NCBI GenBank assembly: GCA_009763385.1
Contig: VDCT01000090.1
Coordinates: 372,001-436,000 of the forward strand
DNA from: Coix lacryma-jobi var. lacryma-jobi
Taxonomy: Eukaryota > Streptophyta > Magnoliopsida > Poales > Poaceae
DNA: 64,000 nucleotides
Reading direction: 5' to 3'
Part shown: positions 43,585 through 54,732 of the stretch, piece by piece
Position numbering within the stretch: the first letter of the stretch is position 1
Layout of the letters: every line of letters starts with the position of its first letter
Translations under genes and position numbers: made by a program
Notes under the pieces: model-generated
Seen by the model: the letters and a program-made list of their open reading frames with translations, nothing else
Told to the model about the DNA's origin: nothing
Databases searched by the model: none

Positions 43585-45526
43585 ATGGGAATGTCTCTCT
43601 GGTTTTTGAAACGTGGCCTCTTCTGCTTGATAGATCCACTCAGCAATTGCTTTTCACCACCAGATTCTTCTTCATGATCATAGGATCTAAACTCAGCAGG
43701 TAGCATGAACAGAGCAGCGATATTAGCCGATGATTCACCTTTATCGGCTATCTGCTTTACTTGCTAGACTTTGGGTTTCTTCTTCTGGGTTTCATCATTC
43801 CTTAGCCTTTGAACCCATCGCTTCTGGCTTTTGGTCAAGCCACCAGGAAACCATTGTCCTTCTTGCGAAGGATGATCATTATCGGTCAATCTTTCTCCAA
43901 GCCGATTATGAACATTTTTTCATTTTTTATGCGCTGATCTGTCTTTTCAAATCTCAACCTTTCATGTACAGATCGGCGGTTGTCTCTCGACTGCCTATAC
44001 TCTTGATACTGATCACTGCATTCTGGGCAATTACGAAGAGTAGAAAGTTTTAAGCCTTCATTCCAACAATGTCTGAAGAAAGGGCAGTCCCAGTGATTCT
44101 TTTCTTCATCCCTGACATGTCGTTCTTCTTCACGAGACCTTTTATACTCTTCCTCTTCAAGCCACTCTTGATACTACTGCTCATCCCTTTCTCTTTGCAT
44201 TTGGCTCCTTTCTTTCTGACGTTGCCGTTTGCTGAATAAGATTCTGACAGTTGGACGCCTCCTTGTCTCACCAGCCCTTGAAGTTTCAGGTTGATCATGT
44301 TGATTAGCATGTTTCTTTCCTTTCATTTCCTGATACTCCATGGCTGTTAGCTGTTTCTTTGGATCAACCGTCTCGGCTACCCTGGCTTTGTCAGAAGTCA
44401 ATACTTTGATTTCACTCCGAGGTGCAGGAGCCACCATATTTTGTGGAAAAGGATGGCCATTGATGCCCATGCTGTTGGCCTTTTCTAGGCCAATCCTTCC
44501 TTTAACGATAGCCCTCTGGATCATATCTCTGAAAACTCGGCAATCGTTAGTAGTATGGGTACCAGAATTATGAAACTTGCAATACCTTTTATTTTTTAGC
44601 TCCTCAGCCGATGGGATATTGTGATTCCCAGTTAACTTGATTTGACCCTTCTCTAGCAAGTAATCAAATATCTTGTCGGCCTTAGTGATGTCAAAGCTAT
44701 ATTTTACATCTTTCTCGGTACTCTTAGCCTTTGCCCAAGGTATGTACTCGTTGTTTTTCCAAGCCCAGTCCACAGCAGCTACTTCATTCTCATTTTCATC
44801 AGTCGAATCATCGCTTTCATCTTGCAGGAAGAAATGGCTCTCTGCATTGTAGGCTTTCTTGTGTTTAAAGACTTGATTGTACCGACTCTGAGCATCAATA
44901 TTTGCCACCTTTTTGGCTAAATCGGCCATATTATTACAACCAAAGCTGATTTTCTCTCTGATAGCAGGTATTAACCCTCGATTTGCAATGCTAACCACCT
45001 CTGGATCCGACAATGACAAGGAATAGCATTGACTCTTCATATCTCTGAACCTTTGAAGGTACTGGCATCCAGTCTCGTTATTCCCTTGCATTGTATCGAT
45101 TAAGTCTACCAGGCTTTTCTCCAATACTCCAAAGTCAAAATATTTATGAAACTTGTCTTTCAAATCCTCCCAGCTCTGAATGGAATTGGGTGGCAGAGAT
45201 CAAAACCATGAAAAAGCCGAACCAGATAGAGACAGAGGGAACATTCTAACTTTAAGTGTCGATTCATCACCAATCTCCCCAAGCTGGACTAGAAACTGGG
45301 TTATATGTTCCATGATTGTTACTGAGCCGGTTCTTGTGAATTTGGTAAAATCAGGGATTCTATATCTTGGAGGAAGAACAACCTGATCAAACCATTCTCG
45401 ATATGTCTTTTTGTAGCCAGTCACTGTAGATTTTGGCATTAAGCCAAATTGCTTTTGAACCAGATTAGTTACCCGACTCATTAGTTGATCAATTTGATTC
45501 ACCGGCCTTTGATAGCCGATGTTCTG

Positions 45527-45542
45527 CCCCCCCCCCCCCCCC
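45527..45542 (+). repeat. Poly-C16 tract in gag
   Basis: An uninterrupted run of 16 C (G on the gag strand). The two neighbouring gag frames meet exactly here, so a length change in this run is the cause of the frameshift. Confidence 0.9.
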
Positions 45543-46395
45543 GAAAGTATTGCCATTATATCTCGGGTTCTCCTGAGCATCCAAGCTATAAAAATCTAAG
45601 ATATAATGATATCCCTGAGGAATATCACCAGGTGCCATGCTCCCTTGATATGGTGGTGCATTGAAGTCTCTAGTAATGCGCCTTGCATGAGGAGCTATTT
45701 TTGTAGCCGATGAGTATATATTATTACTCATATTCGGCTGTTGCACTGGCTGCGACGTTACGCCCCCAGGGCTAACCATCATCTGGTTTCTATTGCCATT
45801 TGGACCATTGATCTGAGGTCCAGTAGAGGTTCCAGCTCTTTGATTGTTCCCAACAGTATAAGCTGGACCTCTTCTGTCACCACCCAAGTTAAAAGCTTCT
45901 TTAATGGCATTCGTGAGGCTGTTGAGGAAAACTTCGTTATGATTCATCAGGGTAGTTGACATTGTTTTGCTGATCACTTCTCGCATAACATTGTGTTGTA
46001 TCCGAATCATTGGATCCTCATTTCCTTCCAGAACCACCCTTGGAAGATGATGCAGATACATGGGTGTATGTCGAGTCTCGAGTGATGAGTGATTGTCAAC
46101 TGGGATAATGCGCATGTTCTTTGGCTTGTGTTGTGCAGGTGTCGAGCACGGATACAGTGATCGAAGGCAGGGTGAAGGTCAAGTAGAGACGTGTCGTGCC
46201 GATGGACCGAGAGTGGCGAAGGGCGGACGTGAGGCTTAGACTGAGGGACCGGTGGCCTGAGGATCAGCTATGGTGGTTGACAGCCTGGGACAGCGACGAG
46301 CGAAGACTTGCAAGCATGGTGTTGCTTGGGTCGAGGACCTAGGGACACGTGTCGATGGATGGGGTGCACGTGCGGTGCATCCCCTCTACGGCTCG

Positions 46396-46668
46396 GTTTG
46401 GTGGTTGAGCCACAGAAAAACCACCGAGTGCACGGTTTCCAGGTTTGGGCCTCAAAACCTGGGCGCTGATGGTTTCCGAGTTTGGGCTACAAAACTCGGG
46501 CTGAGGACGGTTTCCAGGTTTGGGCCTCAAAACCTGGGCGCTACGGGTTTCTGAGTTTGGGCCACAAAACTCAGGCGATGGTCGGTAGGTTTCCCGGTTT
46601 GGGCCTCAAAACCGGGGGTTGGTCGTGAAGGCTGGTTTCCCGGTTTGGGCCTCAAAACCGGGGGCGAG
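46396..46668. repeat. Covarying palindrome array in solo LTR 1
   Basis: Seven inverted repeats with arms GGTGGTT/AACCACC, CCAGG/CCTGG, CCGAG/CTCGG, CCAGG/CCTGG, CTGAG/CTCAG, CCCGG/CCGGG and CCCGG/CCGGG around TTTGGGCCTCAAAA. The CTGAG/CTCAG pair is a two-sided change relative to CCGAG/CTCGG. Confidence 0.85.
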
Positions 46669-47449
46669 GTCCGTGAAAAGGACGAGCAGAGCGGTGGTGG
46701 CACGTGGCGGCAATCGGTGAGGTTGCGTCGAGGCAACACTACCAGTTGTGCGGGCGTGGCCGTCGGATCACCACCTACCATGAGTTGGTCCAGAATAACC
46801 CTAGGGTTTAGCTGGTTCGCTCTGTAATTAGTTAGGGGTAGAGTGGGAACTAGAATTAGGATAAGTAGAGGGAGACACCCACCTCCCATCCTATCTCAGT
46901 TATTTGCTATTTTGCCTTCTAGGTTTCCTGCTCTCCCCATCCCCTGCTGTAGCAAACTGAGATCCACAGAGAAGACAGTCATACCTCTGTGTTCTTGAGA
47001 TTTTGAGGAAGTGAGACCATAATCTCACTGTTGTAGCGTGTGGTAGCCACACGGTTGCAAATTCGTGGTTGTGATTCGCGTTTTAGTGTTGTTCTTCGTG
47101 GGTTGTTTTTCTCCACGATTTTCCCGGTGATTGTTCTCCTTCATCGTTGCGTCTTTTGTGATTCTGTTCGAACTGATTTGTTCTAGGTCGAGAGGCGCAT
47201 CTTTCCACTGGAGGAATTCGTCTCTAACCTCTCGAGCTAGTAGATCGGTCGATTTTTGTTTCGAATCAAGTTTTGTCTCCTTTGCCCCGAATTATTCCGA
47301 TTCACCGATTTGGAGTTAGGTTCGAGCCATGATCTCTTAGGGATAGCTCACTAACTTCCTTGGAACTCCTCATACCAAGTCTAAGCCTTAGAGCTTTTGA
47401 TTCAGAGGAGATCGGGTTGAATCCGCGGAAGAACAGTACAGTTTCGGTG

Positions 47450-47725
47450 GCATCGGACGCTGACGTTGGGAGCATCGGACCCTGTGTTCATCACATCGGA
47501 CGCGTCCGATGCCACGTGTCATCTGACAGGGTTTTTAAAGGAGCATCCGACGCTGCCCATCGGAGCGTCCGTTGTCATCGGACGCGCCGGGGGTCTAGCA
47601 TCGGACGCTAGGGTTTCACTGTAGCAGCGCCCGATGCCAGTCCAGGAAGGTTCCAGAATGTGTCTTTTTGCATTAGACGCGTCCGGTGCCTGGCCATCGG
47701 ACGCAGGCCAGCGTCCGATGCTGTG
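47450..47725. repeat. CATCGGACGC word array in solo LTR 1
   Basis: About a dozen copies of CATCGGACGC or its complement GCGTCCGATG, some facing as CATCGGACGCGTCCGATG (a perfect palindrome near 47494). It is in the same relative place as the CCGGAC array of the full Copia LTRs. Confidence 0.8.
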
Positions 47726-48162
47726 TCTTCAGCACGTTTTTGTCCGCTGTTCGTTCATCCATTGTCGGTTTTGATTTTCGGTTTTTGCGTTGGGTTTCTA
47801 GAGTTGTGTAGTGTCTCGCTGTGCTTCTTGGAAGCATCCACCCTACATCTAGGTTCGTGGACACTCACAGGTTCAAGGATTGCTCTTGGGGTTGATTCTC
47901 GGGACAGTGGCAACAAGTTTCTAAAAAGAAATTTTGTAGCTCCCATTCACCCCCCTTTGGTCGCTTTCTGGTTGCACTTTCGGTCCTTCAGATGAGACTT
48001 CTGGATAATCTTCTTATCTCTATTTCTTCTGAAACTCAGCAGACACATGTAACGATATTGTTCAACAGTTTCGTCTACCATGCGCTGAAGCTCTTCTGGA
48101 AGCTCATCCATTGTTACATTCAACACGTCTTCGTTGTTGATTTTCATGATCAGACGATTTGT

Positions 48163-48182
48163 GTCCCACCGGGCATGCCAAA
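48163..48182 (-). other. Primer binding site of the minus-strand Tat element
   Basis: TTTGGCATGCCCGGTGGGAC on the minus strand, shortly after the LTR end CGTCAACA. This text follows the 5' LTR in many grass Tat elements. I do not assign the tRNA firmly. Confidence 0.6.
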
Positions 48183-49588
48183 AGAATGTGTTGACGTAAA
48201 ATTTCAGTCAATCACGCCAACACACTCGAGCGCACGGTCCTCAGAGGGCGTACGGAGCAAGGTCCTGACCTCCTGAAGCTTCAGCAGATGGTGGTGCCGA
48301 ATCTTAGCGAGATCGACTTCGGGCGTGCCAGTCCATTTGACCTGCAATTGACAAGAAGAAGAAAAAGGTTTTCAAATTGTGGAACCTGCTGGTTTGGTGC
48401 CAGACAGTTCCAAATTGTACGGCTCTGATATAGCCACTTGTCTTTAGGACATTGACTACCAAGTCGACTCCTAGGAGATTATATTAAAAGCATTCAAAAA
48501 GATATGAAGAATAATGGCTATAATATATGTAAAAGAGCATTTAGAATAGACAAATAGCCGATGAGCTTTAAGATGTTAATGGAAGTACAAATCTATGTGT
48601 ACATCCAAACGGTGTGGAAACAACGTATCAACTAATTGCACAGGCAGTTCTATCTGTTGACAATGGAGTGTTTCCATGCAGCCATAATAACAAATAGATC
48701 GAAAAAATAGTCTAAACATCAACAGTGGGGTGTCTCCATGCAGCCATTATGATGATCAAACTAGACCACGTCCAGTGCAACGAGCAGATACATCGATTCC
48801 AAGCAGTTTAAAAGCGCACATTATGAAGAAAGCATAACTGGATCGGCTATTTTAGCCGATACAGGGTCCATGAGGCACGGACAAGATCTATCCGTTAAAA
48901 CCATGACTCAACTTAAGATCGAGCAAATCTAATCTATCATATATATCAGTAGGGTTCGAAAATACAGCCATAATAAACATGCAAGATCGAATCTACTGGT
49001 TCTTAAATCAAGATCATAGTTTTATCAGATATCTCGAACGCTCAACACGTAACAGCCATGATTGACAAAATAGTCGATGAGAACTTGAATCGGCTATTTT
49101 CTCTATTGTGAACATGAAAAAACCTCGAGATAGCCGAAACTAAGCGTCCTTCAAGCTTAAGCCACTTTGTCAATCTTGATTGGGGAGGATGTTGTTTGAA
49201 ACATAAAGAAACAAACTAAAACATAAAGCAACATCGATAACTTAATGAATATATTAGCTTGCCAAACTAATAGAGCCGATAACTAGTCAAGATCGACTGA
49301 AGTAAGAGATTGATCAGAGTCAAGACAGTCTTACAAAAGACAAACTTGGACTGATAACTAGCCATATCATAGCTTAACAAGAGTTTGGTCGATGCCAAAT
49401 ACAACCTTATTGAACAATGACACGAGCAATTGGTGAAACTTACAAGCAAACCGGAGGTCGGTCGAAGCTGATGCAGCCCTGCCTGACTGAAGGTCTCGCC
49501 GAGATCTACGTTACTCCTACTCCTAGGTTTTGGCCGGTGGCCGATGTGTTGATTGATTGGATTCCCTTACAAAATTCGGGTTCCTAAC

Positions 49589-49596
49589 TATTTATA
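49589..49596 (-). promoter_or_regulatory. TATA box of minus-strand Tat LTR
   Basis: TATAAATA on the minus strand, followed by GTTAGGAACC. Solo LTR 2 inserted about 30 bases away at 49624, on the upstream side, which would have separated the box from upstream control sequence. Confidence 0.5.
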
Positions 49597-50039
49597 ACCC
49601 GATCGACTCCTGTCCTAACACGACTAGGTGAAGGACCAAGAATGCAATAGCAAGGCGACCAGAGGGGGGTGAATGAGAGCTCAAAAATTTCTCTCGATTT
49701 GCTCGATCGAAACCCACAAATCAACCCCCAAAAGCTTCGATCGAAACCGTGATGCCCACGACCCTTGGAAGAGGGTGGATGATCCCTAGGATCATAGCGA
49801 GGCACCACAAAGCGATAGCAAGCCAAACGGCAAAAGGACCGGTACAAGTTCAACCCCTAAAAACCAAGTCCCGAACGTAGATGGAAGACTATGTCGAGAA
49901 ATCCCAAAATACCAATGCTAACAAGTAGCAAAGATACCTAGAGAGGTTCCTTGATCAACTCTAGGGCCAAACGAGAAGTCCGGAAATCAAGCGGTGAAGC
50001 CGGGAGAGCAAACACACTAAACCGCAACACACAGCCAAA

Positions 50040-50310
50040 TCCCGGACTGTCCAAACCCTTGGTCCCGGACTGTCCGCGCCAGGGGCGAACTGTCCGCGGT
50101 TCCCTAGCGGACTGTCCGCCGATCAAAAGTGTGAAACAACACAGTTGCTGAAAGTCCTCTGCTCGGGCCCGGACTGACCGCGCCTGTCAACGGCGGACTG
50201 TCCGTCGGTCACCCGAGGCAAACATAGCCGAGCCACGCGACCACTGCTCGGTCGGAGCCCGACGCGCGGACTGTCCGCGCCCCAACGGCGGACTGTCCGC
50301 GAGTGCCTAG
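50040..50310. repeat. GCGGACTGTCCGC word array in solo LTR 2
   Basis: The palindromic word CGGACTGTCCGCG or its parts recurs about nine times with 15-40 base spacing, at the place where the other LTRs have CCGGAC or CATCGGACGC words. Confidence 0.8.
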
Positions 50311-51084
50311 TGAGGGCGATTTTGGTCGCCCTTAATTCAAATCTCCCCAAATCCAATTCAACTCAAAATCCCTAGTTCCCAAACTTGGAGAGGATGATCA
50401 CGAGGTAGTTAGGAGACTATCCCCAAGAAATCATCCGCTCAAATCAACTCAATCACCGGGAAATCGAAAGGGAATGAGTAAGAACGAAAAAGCGCCACGA
50501 AAACGAAATCAACCCGATCTACTTGTTCGTGAGGAGTTAGATGAATTCCTTCGGTGGAAATGATCTCCTCACTATAAAGAACAAGTTGATTCAAACGGAT
50601 TTCGCAAAGACGCAGTAGAGAGGGAGATCGAGTGACGGGAAAATCGTGGAGAAATGAAGAACGCGAAGAACACGAACAAAACGCGAATCAACACATCGAT
50701 CTGCAACTGTGTGGCTACCACACGCTACAACAGTGAGATTACGGTCTCACTTCCTCAAAATCTCCAGTACACAGAGGTATGGTTCTCTGCGGATCATAGT
50801 TGCTACAACAGAGAATTGGGAGAACAGGAAAACCTAGAAGGCAAAGAGCAAATGACTGAGATAGGATGGGAGGTGGGTGTCTCCCTCTACTTATCCTAAT
50901 TCTAATTCCCACTCTACCGCTAACTAATTACAGAGCGTACCAGCTAAACCCTAGGGTTATTCTGGACCAACTCAAAGTTGCTAGTGATCCGACGGCCACG
51001 CCCGCACAACTGGTAGCATTGCCTCGATGCAACCTCACCGATTGCCGCCACGTGCCGCCACCGCTCTGCTTGTCCTTTTCCCGG

Positions 51085-51365
51085 ACTTCGCCCCCGGTTT
51101 TGAGGCCCAAACCGGGAAACCAGCCTTCATGACCAACCCCCGGTTTTGAGGCCCAAACCGGGAAACCAGCCGTCCATCGCCTAAGTTTTGTGGCCCAAAC
51201 TCAGAAACCTGCAGCGCCCAGGTTTTGAGGCCGAAACCTGGAAACCGTCCTCAGCCCGAGTTTTGTGGCCCAAACTCGAAAACCATCAGCGCCTAGGTTT
51301 TGAGGCCTAAACCTGGAAATCGTCCACTCGGTGGTTTTTCTGTGGCTCAACCACCAAACCAAGCC
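51085..51365. repeat. Covarying palindrome array in solo LTR 2
   Basis: Seven units with arms CCCGG, CCCGG, CTAAG, CCAGG, CCGAG, CTAGG and GGTGGTT around TTTTGAGGCCCAAA. The CTAAG unit (partner CTCAG) and the CTAGG unit (partner CCTGG) each have one mismatched or wobble pair, the rest pair fully. Confidence 0.8.
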
Positions 51366-51927
51366 GTAGAGGGGATGCACCGCCCGTGCACCCCGTCCAC
51401 CGACACGTGTCCCCAGGTCCACGACCCAAGCAACACCGTGCCAGCAAGTCTTCGCTCGTCGTTGTCCCAGGCTGTCAGCCACCACAGCTGATCGTCAGGC
51501 CACCGGTCCCTCAGTCTAAGCCTCACGTCCGCCCTTCGCCACTCTCGGTCCATCGGCACGGCACGTCTCTACTTGACCTTCACCTTGCCTTTGATCACTG
51601 TATCCGTGCTCGACACCTGCACAACACAAGCCAAAGAACATGCGCATTATCCCAGTTGACAATCACTCATCACTCAGAGACTCGACATACACCCATGTAT
51701 CCGCACTAGGTTACATAATAGGTAAAATAAAAACGACCCGGACTTGAACTCCTTGGTCGAGTCTGACACGTCTTCGAAGCCCATCATGCTGGTCCACACG
51801 AATTCTTCTAGTCACGCTTGAACCAATATAAGCTTCTTAATTTTTTCTGGCCGATTCCTTCCTTAGTAAACCAGCCATTTGTGCTTACAAAATAATAATC
51901 TTTTCGGTCCAAAATCTGGTGTAAACA

Positions 51928-53800
51928 GGTCCAGACTATGGGCTCTACCTGCGGCACTGCTCGAGCTGGGCCTTTTACTGTGTTGTGGACCACATGCTAC
52001 TCCCCTTGGTTCACGTGAACCACGTCTACACAGAAGGGAGAGGGGAGGAGATGGAGGCAGTGTAGTGTTGGCCCCCATTAGGTGACATGGCGCTTCTCCA
52101 TTGGACCGAATGATGTGGCCAAGGGGCCTTCTGTGTTGGTCGCCTATCGTCCTCATCCTCCCAATTGACAGACAAAGAAAGAGAGGGAGAGGGAAAGAGA
52201 GGGAGAGAGAGATGGAGGGATCAGAGGCAGGGCGCGAGGCGTCATCGGCATTGAGCGACTTCGGCGAACCCGGTGTGGCAGGGCTCGTCCTCCGCGGTTT
52301 GGTCGGCAATGACGCTCGGCAAGGAGGGAGGGCATAGCAGGGCACGCGGTGGCCGTGCGGGATCTCGTCAGAGCAGAATAGGGGCGCTGCGAGGGCGAGA
52401 GCGGCCACGGCGAGTGCAGCTCCCGTTCTTGGCTCTAGCATGGTGGCGACGGGCTGGCTGCGGTACGACGGCAGCAGGCCAAGGCAGTGGGCGTGCGTGG
52501 GCGGCTCGGGAGCAGGATGAAGGCAATCACGGCCTCGGTTCCAGCGGTGGTGGCGGAGGCGGCCGGGGATCGCGGCTCTGCGTGGAAGTGGCTGGTGATG
52601 CAGCGGCTCGAGACGCGAGCATCTGCAGTGGGTGCGGCGTGGCTTCGTCGGTGCTCAGGGTAGCGTACTGTTGTGGCTCTATCGGTGCTCAGGGCAGCGT
52701 ACTACTTTGGCGTGCGCGGAGGTGGACGGCGGCGGTGTGGTTCCGCGGTAGGCGATGCAGTTCGATGGCTTTATGTGTTCGCGCCCTCTGTCTTCAATCC
52801 GAGGGAGCAGAATAGAGGTGGGCGAGCGGCCTCCGGCATCGCTTGGCCAGCGGTCCTGGGCCACGACGCAAGTCGACATTTGGCAGCGGGCACCGATGGT
52901 GCCATCGTGTCTGCGCGAAGCAGCAACGACGAGGCGAGCCGATGACATCCTCCAGCACGTCGAAGAGGAGAAGGAGCTTGGGAGTGGAAGAGCAGAACTG
53001 GAGGCCGAGCTTGGGGTGAGGGTCGACATCTTCCATGGCCGGTTATTTATATCCATGCACGAGCTGTAGTAAGGCGGTGCTGACGATGAAGATATTTTTC
53101 GGCCATGGGATGGCGTCGAGAAGCCAACAAGAGAGAAAGGCGGTGGAGAATAGTAGGGCGGTGCGTACAGGAAGGCGGTGGAGCACAGTGGGTCAACAGC
53201 GGCGGGTCTGTGCGTGGCTCTACTCCCCTCGAGCAAACTCATGCAGGGCAGGGGAGGAAGACCGTGCTGACTTTGTGGGCCCGTGTAGTCAGCGAGGAGG
53301 AAGACTGACAGACGGTCCTGGTATGTCAGTGTGTAGGAGGGAGGAGGCGCCCGTCTAGGCCTTGAGCTTTGGCTTATTCCGGCCCAACACTGAGAGAAGG
53401 AGAAGGGAAATGGGTGTTGCCCTCTGCTAGGCCACTTGGGTAAGGCCGACCCATGTGGTAGGGAGAAAAAGGGAGAGTGGTCTGTAGGGCGCTGGGCCAA
53501 AAGAGAGGGAGAGAGGAAATAGAGTCCAAGTGCTTTTTTCTCTTTTCTCCAATGCTTTAGAATTTATTTTCCCAGAGAATTATAACTAGGTTTTGAATTC
53601 AAATTTGAAATGAGGTCTGAACATGACAGTTCTAGGAATTTTAGGGGAGGGTTATCAAGGAGATTATTTGGTGCCAAAATAAATTCTAGTGCACACAGCA
53701 CTCAACAAGCAAGCAAGCAAACAAACAAACATTCAAGGCATAGATACAAAGCGATTTCCTAATTCTAGAAAAAATGCATACGTTGAATTTTGATACAAGG
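51928..53800. other. GC-rich region without a supported gene, possible LTR part
   Basis: A GC-rich stretch with several overlapping reading frames on both strands, a GA-rich simple tract (52165-52215) and an AT-rich end (53540-53800). None of the frames shows a domain I recognise, and both strands are equally open, a compositional effect. The Tat insertion at 53806 interrupts it. The sequence resumes at 62002 and meets TGTAACGCTCAGTTTTGC (minus strand) at 62119, a typical gypsy LTR start, so the region may be a minus-strand LTR. Confidence 0.4.
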
Positions 53801-53805
53801 GTTTT

Positions 53806-54712
53806 TGTTAACACTAGATTTTCGCAAGCACGAAGATATGACAAATGGACCCAGCCAGTAGTGAGGAGAGGATTCGACAAATGATCAGGCGAATATTTGG
53901 TCCTCAGGAGTTTCGGTAATTGCCTATGCGGTCGGGTATCTTGCAAGGAAACAACTCCATTCGGTAAATGGATATGGCAGGTAAAGCCGGCTTGCACGAG
54001 AAGGCACGTAACGTTGAAGGACACCGAGAAGAATAAGAATAGGACTTGTTTCTTTCCAAATTTTATTACGTAAATCATGATCGTCTAGGACTCGTGTTTC
54101 GTCCAGGGTATAAATATAAACCCTTGGCTATTGTAAAACTGTTCACAACCATATCAATACAAACCGGCACCGTGCCACCTTCGAGTCCTTAGTCGTGTCG
54201 TCGAGTTCTTCGAGAGGAATCATCGATCCGTCGACCTCCGTAAGTCCCGGCAACCTTGTTATCATGTCTAGTATCATGCGGTGGATTTAGATATGATGCA
54301 AGTAGTCTTGTTTGTTCTCAATGGTCGTGCGGCGGACCTTTGTTAGCGATCAAGAAGTTTTCGCTTATGTTTTGCTTATGGGTAAATACCGTGTGGCAGG
54401 CGTTTATTCATGTGTTCAGCAGAAGCGAGATAGTTATCGGCTCTGTTAGATTTGGCTAGATCTAATAGATTCATTAAGTTATCATGTGTTGCATTGTTTA
54501 TTTAATTTTGTAACACTCTTTTGCCCAATCTAGATTGATCTTTGTTCGGCCTTGTTCCACAAGTTTGCTTGTGTTTTAATAATTGCAACATCATGACGGC
54601 CGAATTAACTTTCGAATCTAGATTGTTACAAGTTGTGGGTTCATGCATGTCAATCATGGTTAGGCTTTTGATAAAACTAGGTATCGTGCGGCAGATGCAG
54701 GTTTTAGATTAG
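53806..54712 (+). repeat. Tat 5' LTR, truncated
   Basis: Matches 60470-61376 closely with TATAAATA at 54109-54116, then stops at GTTTTAGATTAG. The remaining 620 bases of the LTR and the PBS are absent, and gag text begins within 20 bases. Confidence 0.88.
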
Positions 54713-54732
54713 AGTGTCGATCTCATCATGCA

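Larger units (their letters stand above)
46051..47990 (+). mobile_element. Solo Copia LTR 1
   Basis: 1.94 kb, TGCAGATACATGG to CGGTCCTTCA, flanked by the perfect target duplication GATGA (46046-46050 and 47991-47995). No PBS or internal sequence follows, so it is a solo LTR left by recombination between two LTRs. The end CATTCACCCCCCTTTGGTCG matches the Copia family at 1323 and 35337 in inverse orientation. It carries the palindrome array and a CATCGGACGC word array. Confidence 0.92.
43600..48147 (-). pseudogene. Tat-type gag, split by a solo LTR
   Basis: Starts at ATG 48147 (MKINNEDVLNVTMDELPEEL, then QYRYMCLLSF) just after the PBS, and is interrupted at 47990-46051 by a solo LTR. Removing it with one GATGA copy restores the frame exactly. 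It continues with RIQHNVMREVISKT, breaks in a 16-base poly-G run (45527-45542), gives FTRTGSVTIMEHITQFLVQL, has an in-frame TGA after FSWF, then MKDKFHKYFDFGVLEKSL, LPSAEEL-like text and the zinc-binding YCKFHNSGTHTTNDCRVF. The C-terminal part (44300-43600) holds CPFF, CWNEGLKL and CPECSDQY. Clearly homologous to 54733-56690 on the other strand. Confidence 0.8.
49629..51705 (-). mobile_element. Solo Copia LTR 2
   Basis: 2.08 kb, from TGAAGGACCA to ATGTATCCGCA, flanked by the perfect target duplication CTAGG (49624-49628 and 51706-51710). Homologous to solo LTR 1 in inverse orientation but clearly diverged. No internal sequence. It carries the palindrome array and a GCGGACTGTCCGC word array. 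Confidence 0.92.
41940..51927 (-). mobile_element. Minus-strand Tat-type gypsy element, truncated
   Basis: In its own orientation: 5' LTR (51927-48189, interrupted), PBS, gag, partial protease, missing RT to integrase, antisense ORF, then truncation at 41940 against the plus-strand LTR, with no 3' LTR. It holds two solo Copia LTRs, one in gag and one in the 5' LTR. GGTCC (51928-51932) would be one target duplication; the other is lost with the 3' end. Confidence 0.75.
48189..51927 (-). repeat. Tat 5' LTR, interrupted by solo LTR 2
   Basis: Minus-strand LTR from TGTTTACACCAG (edge at 51927) to CGTCAACA (edge at 48189). Without the solo LTR and one TSD copy it is about 1.66 kb. A TATAAATA box on the minus strand is at 49589-49596. 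Frequent ATCGGCTAT and GCCGAT words mark it as part of the Tat group. No gene seen. Confidence 0.75.

Noticed and set aside
52165..52215. GA-rich tract as a GAGA-type regulatory element
   Set aside because: Simple-sequence repeat with no linked gene or promoter that I can support.
52273..52815. 180-residue plus-strand frame as a host gene
   Set aside because: GC-rich low-complexity translation (runs of Arg, Gly and Ala), equally long frame on the other strand, no domain, and likely inside an LTR.
52679..53500. 273-residue minus-strand frame
   Set aside because: Ser/Pro-rich shadow of GC-rich DNA with no recognisable domain and no start or splice support.
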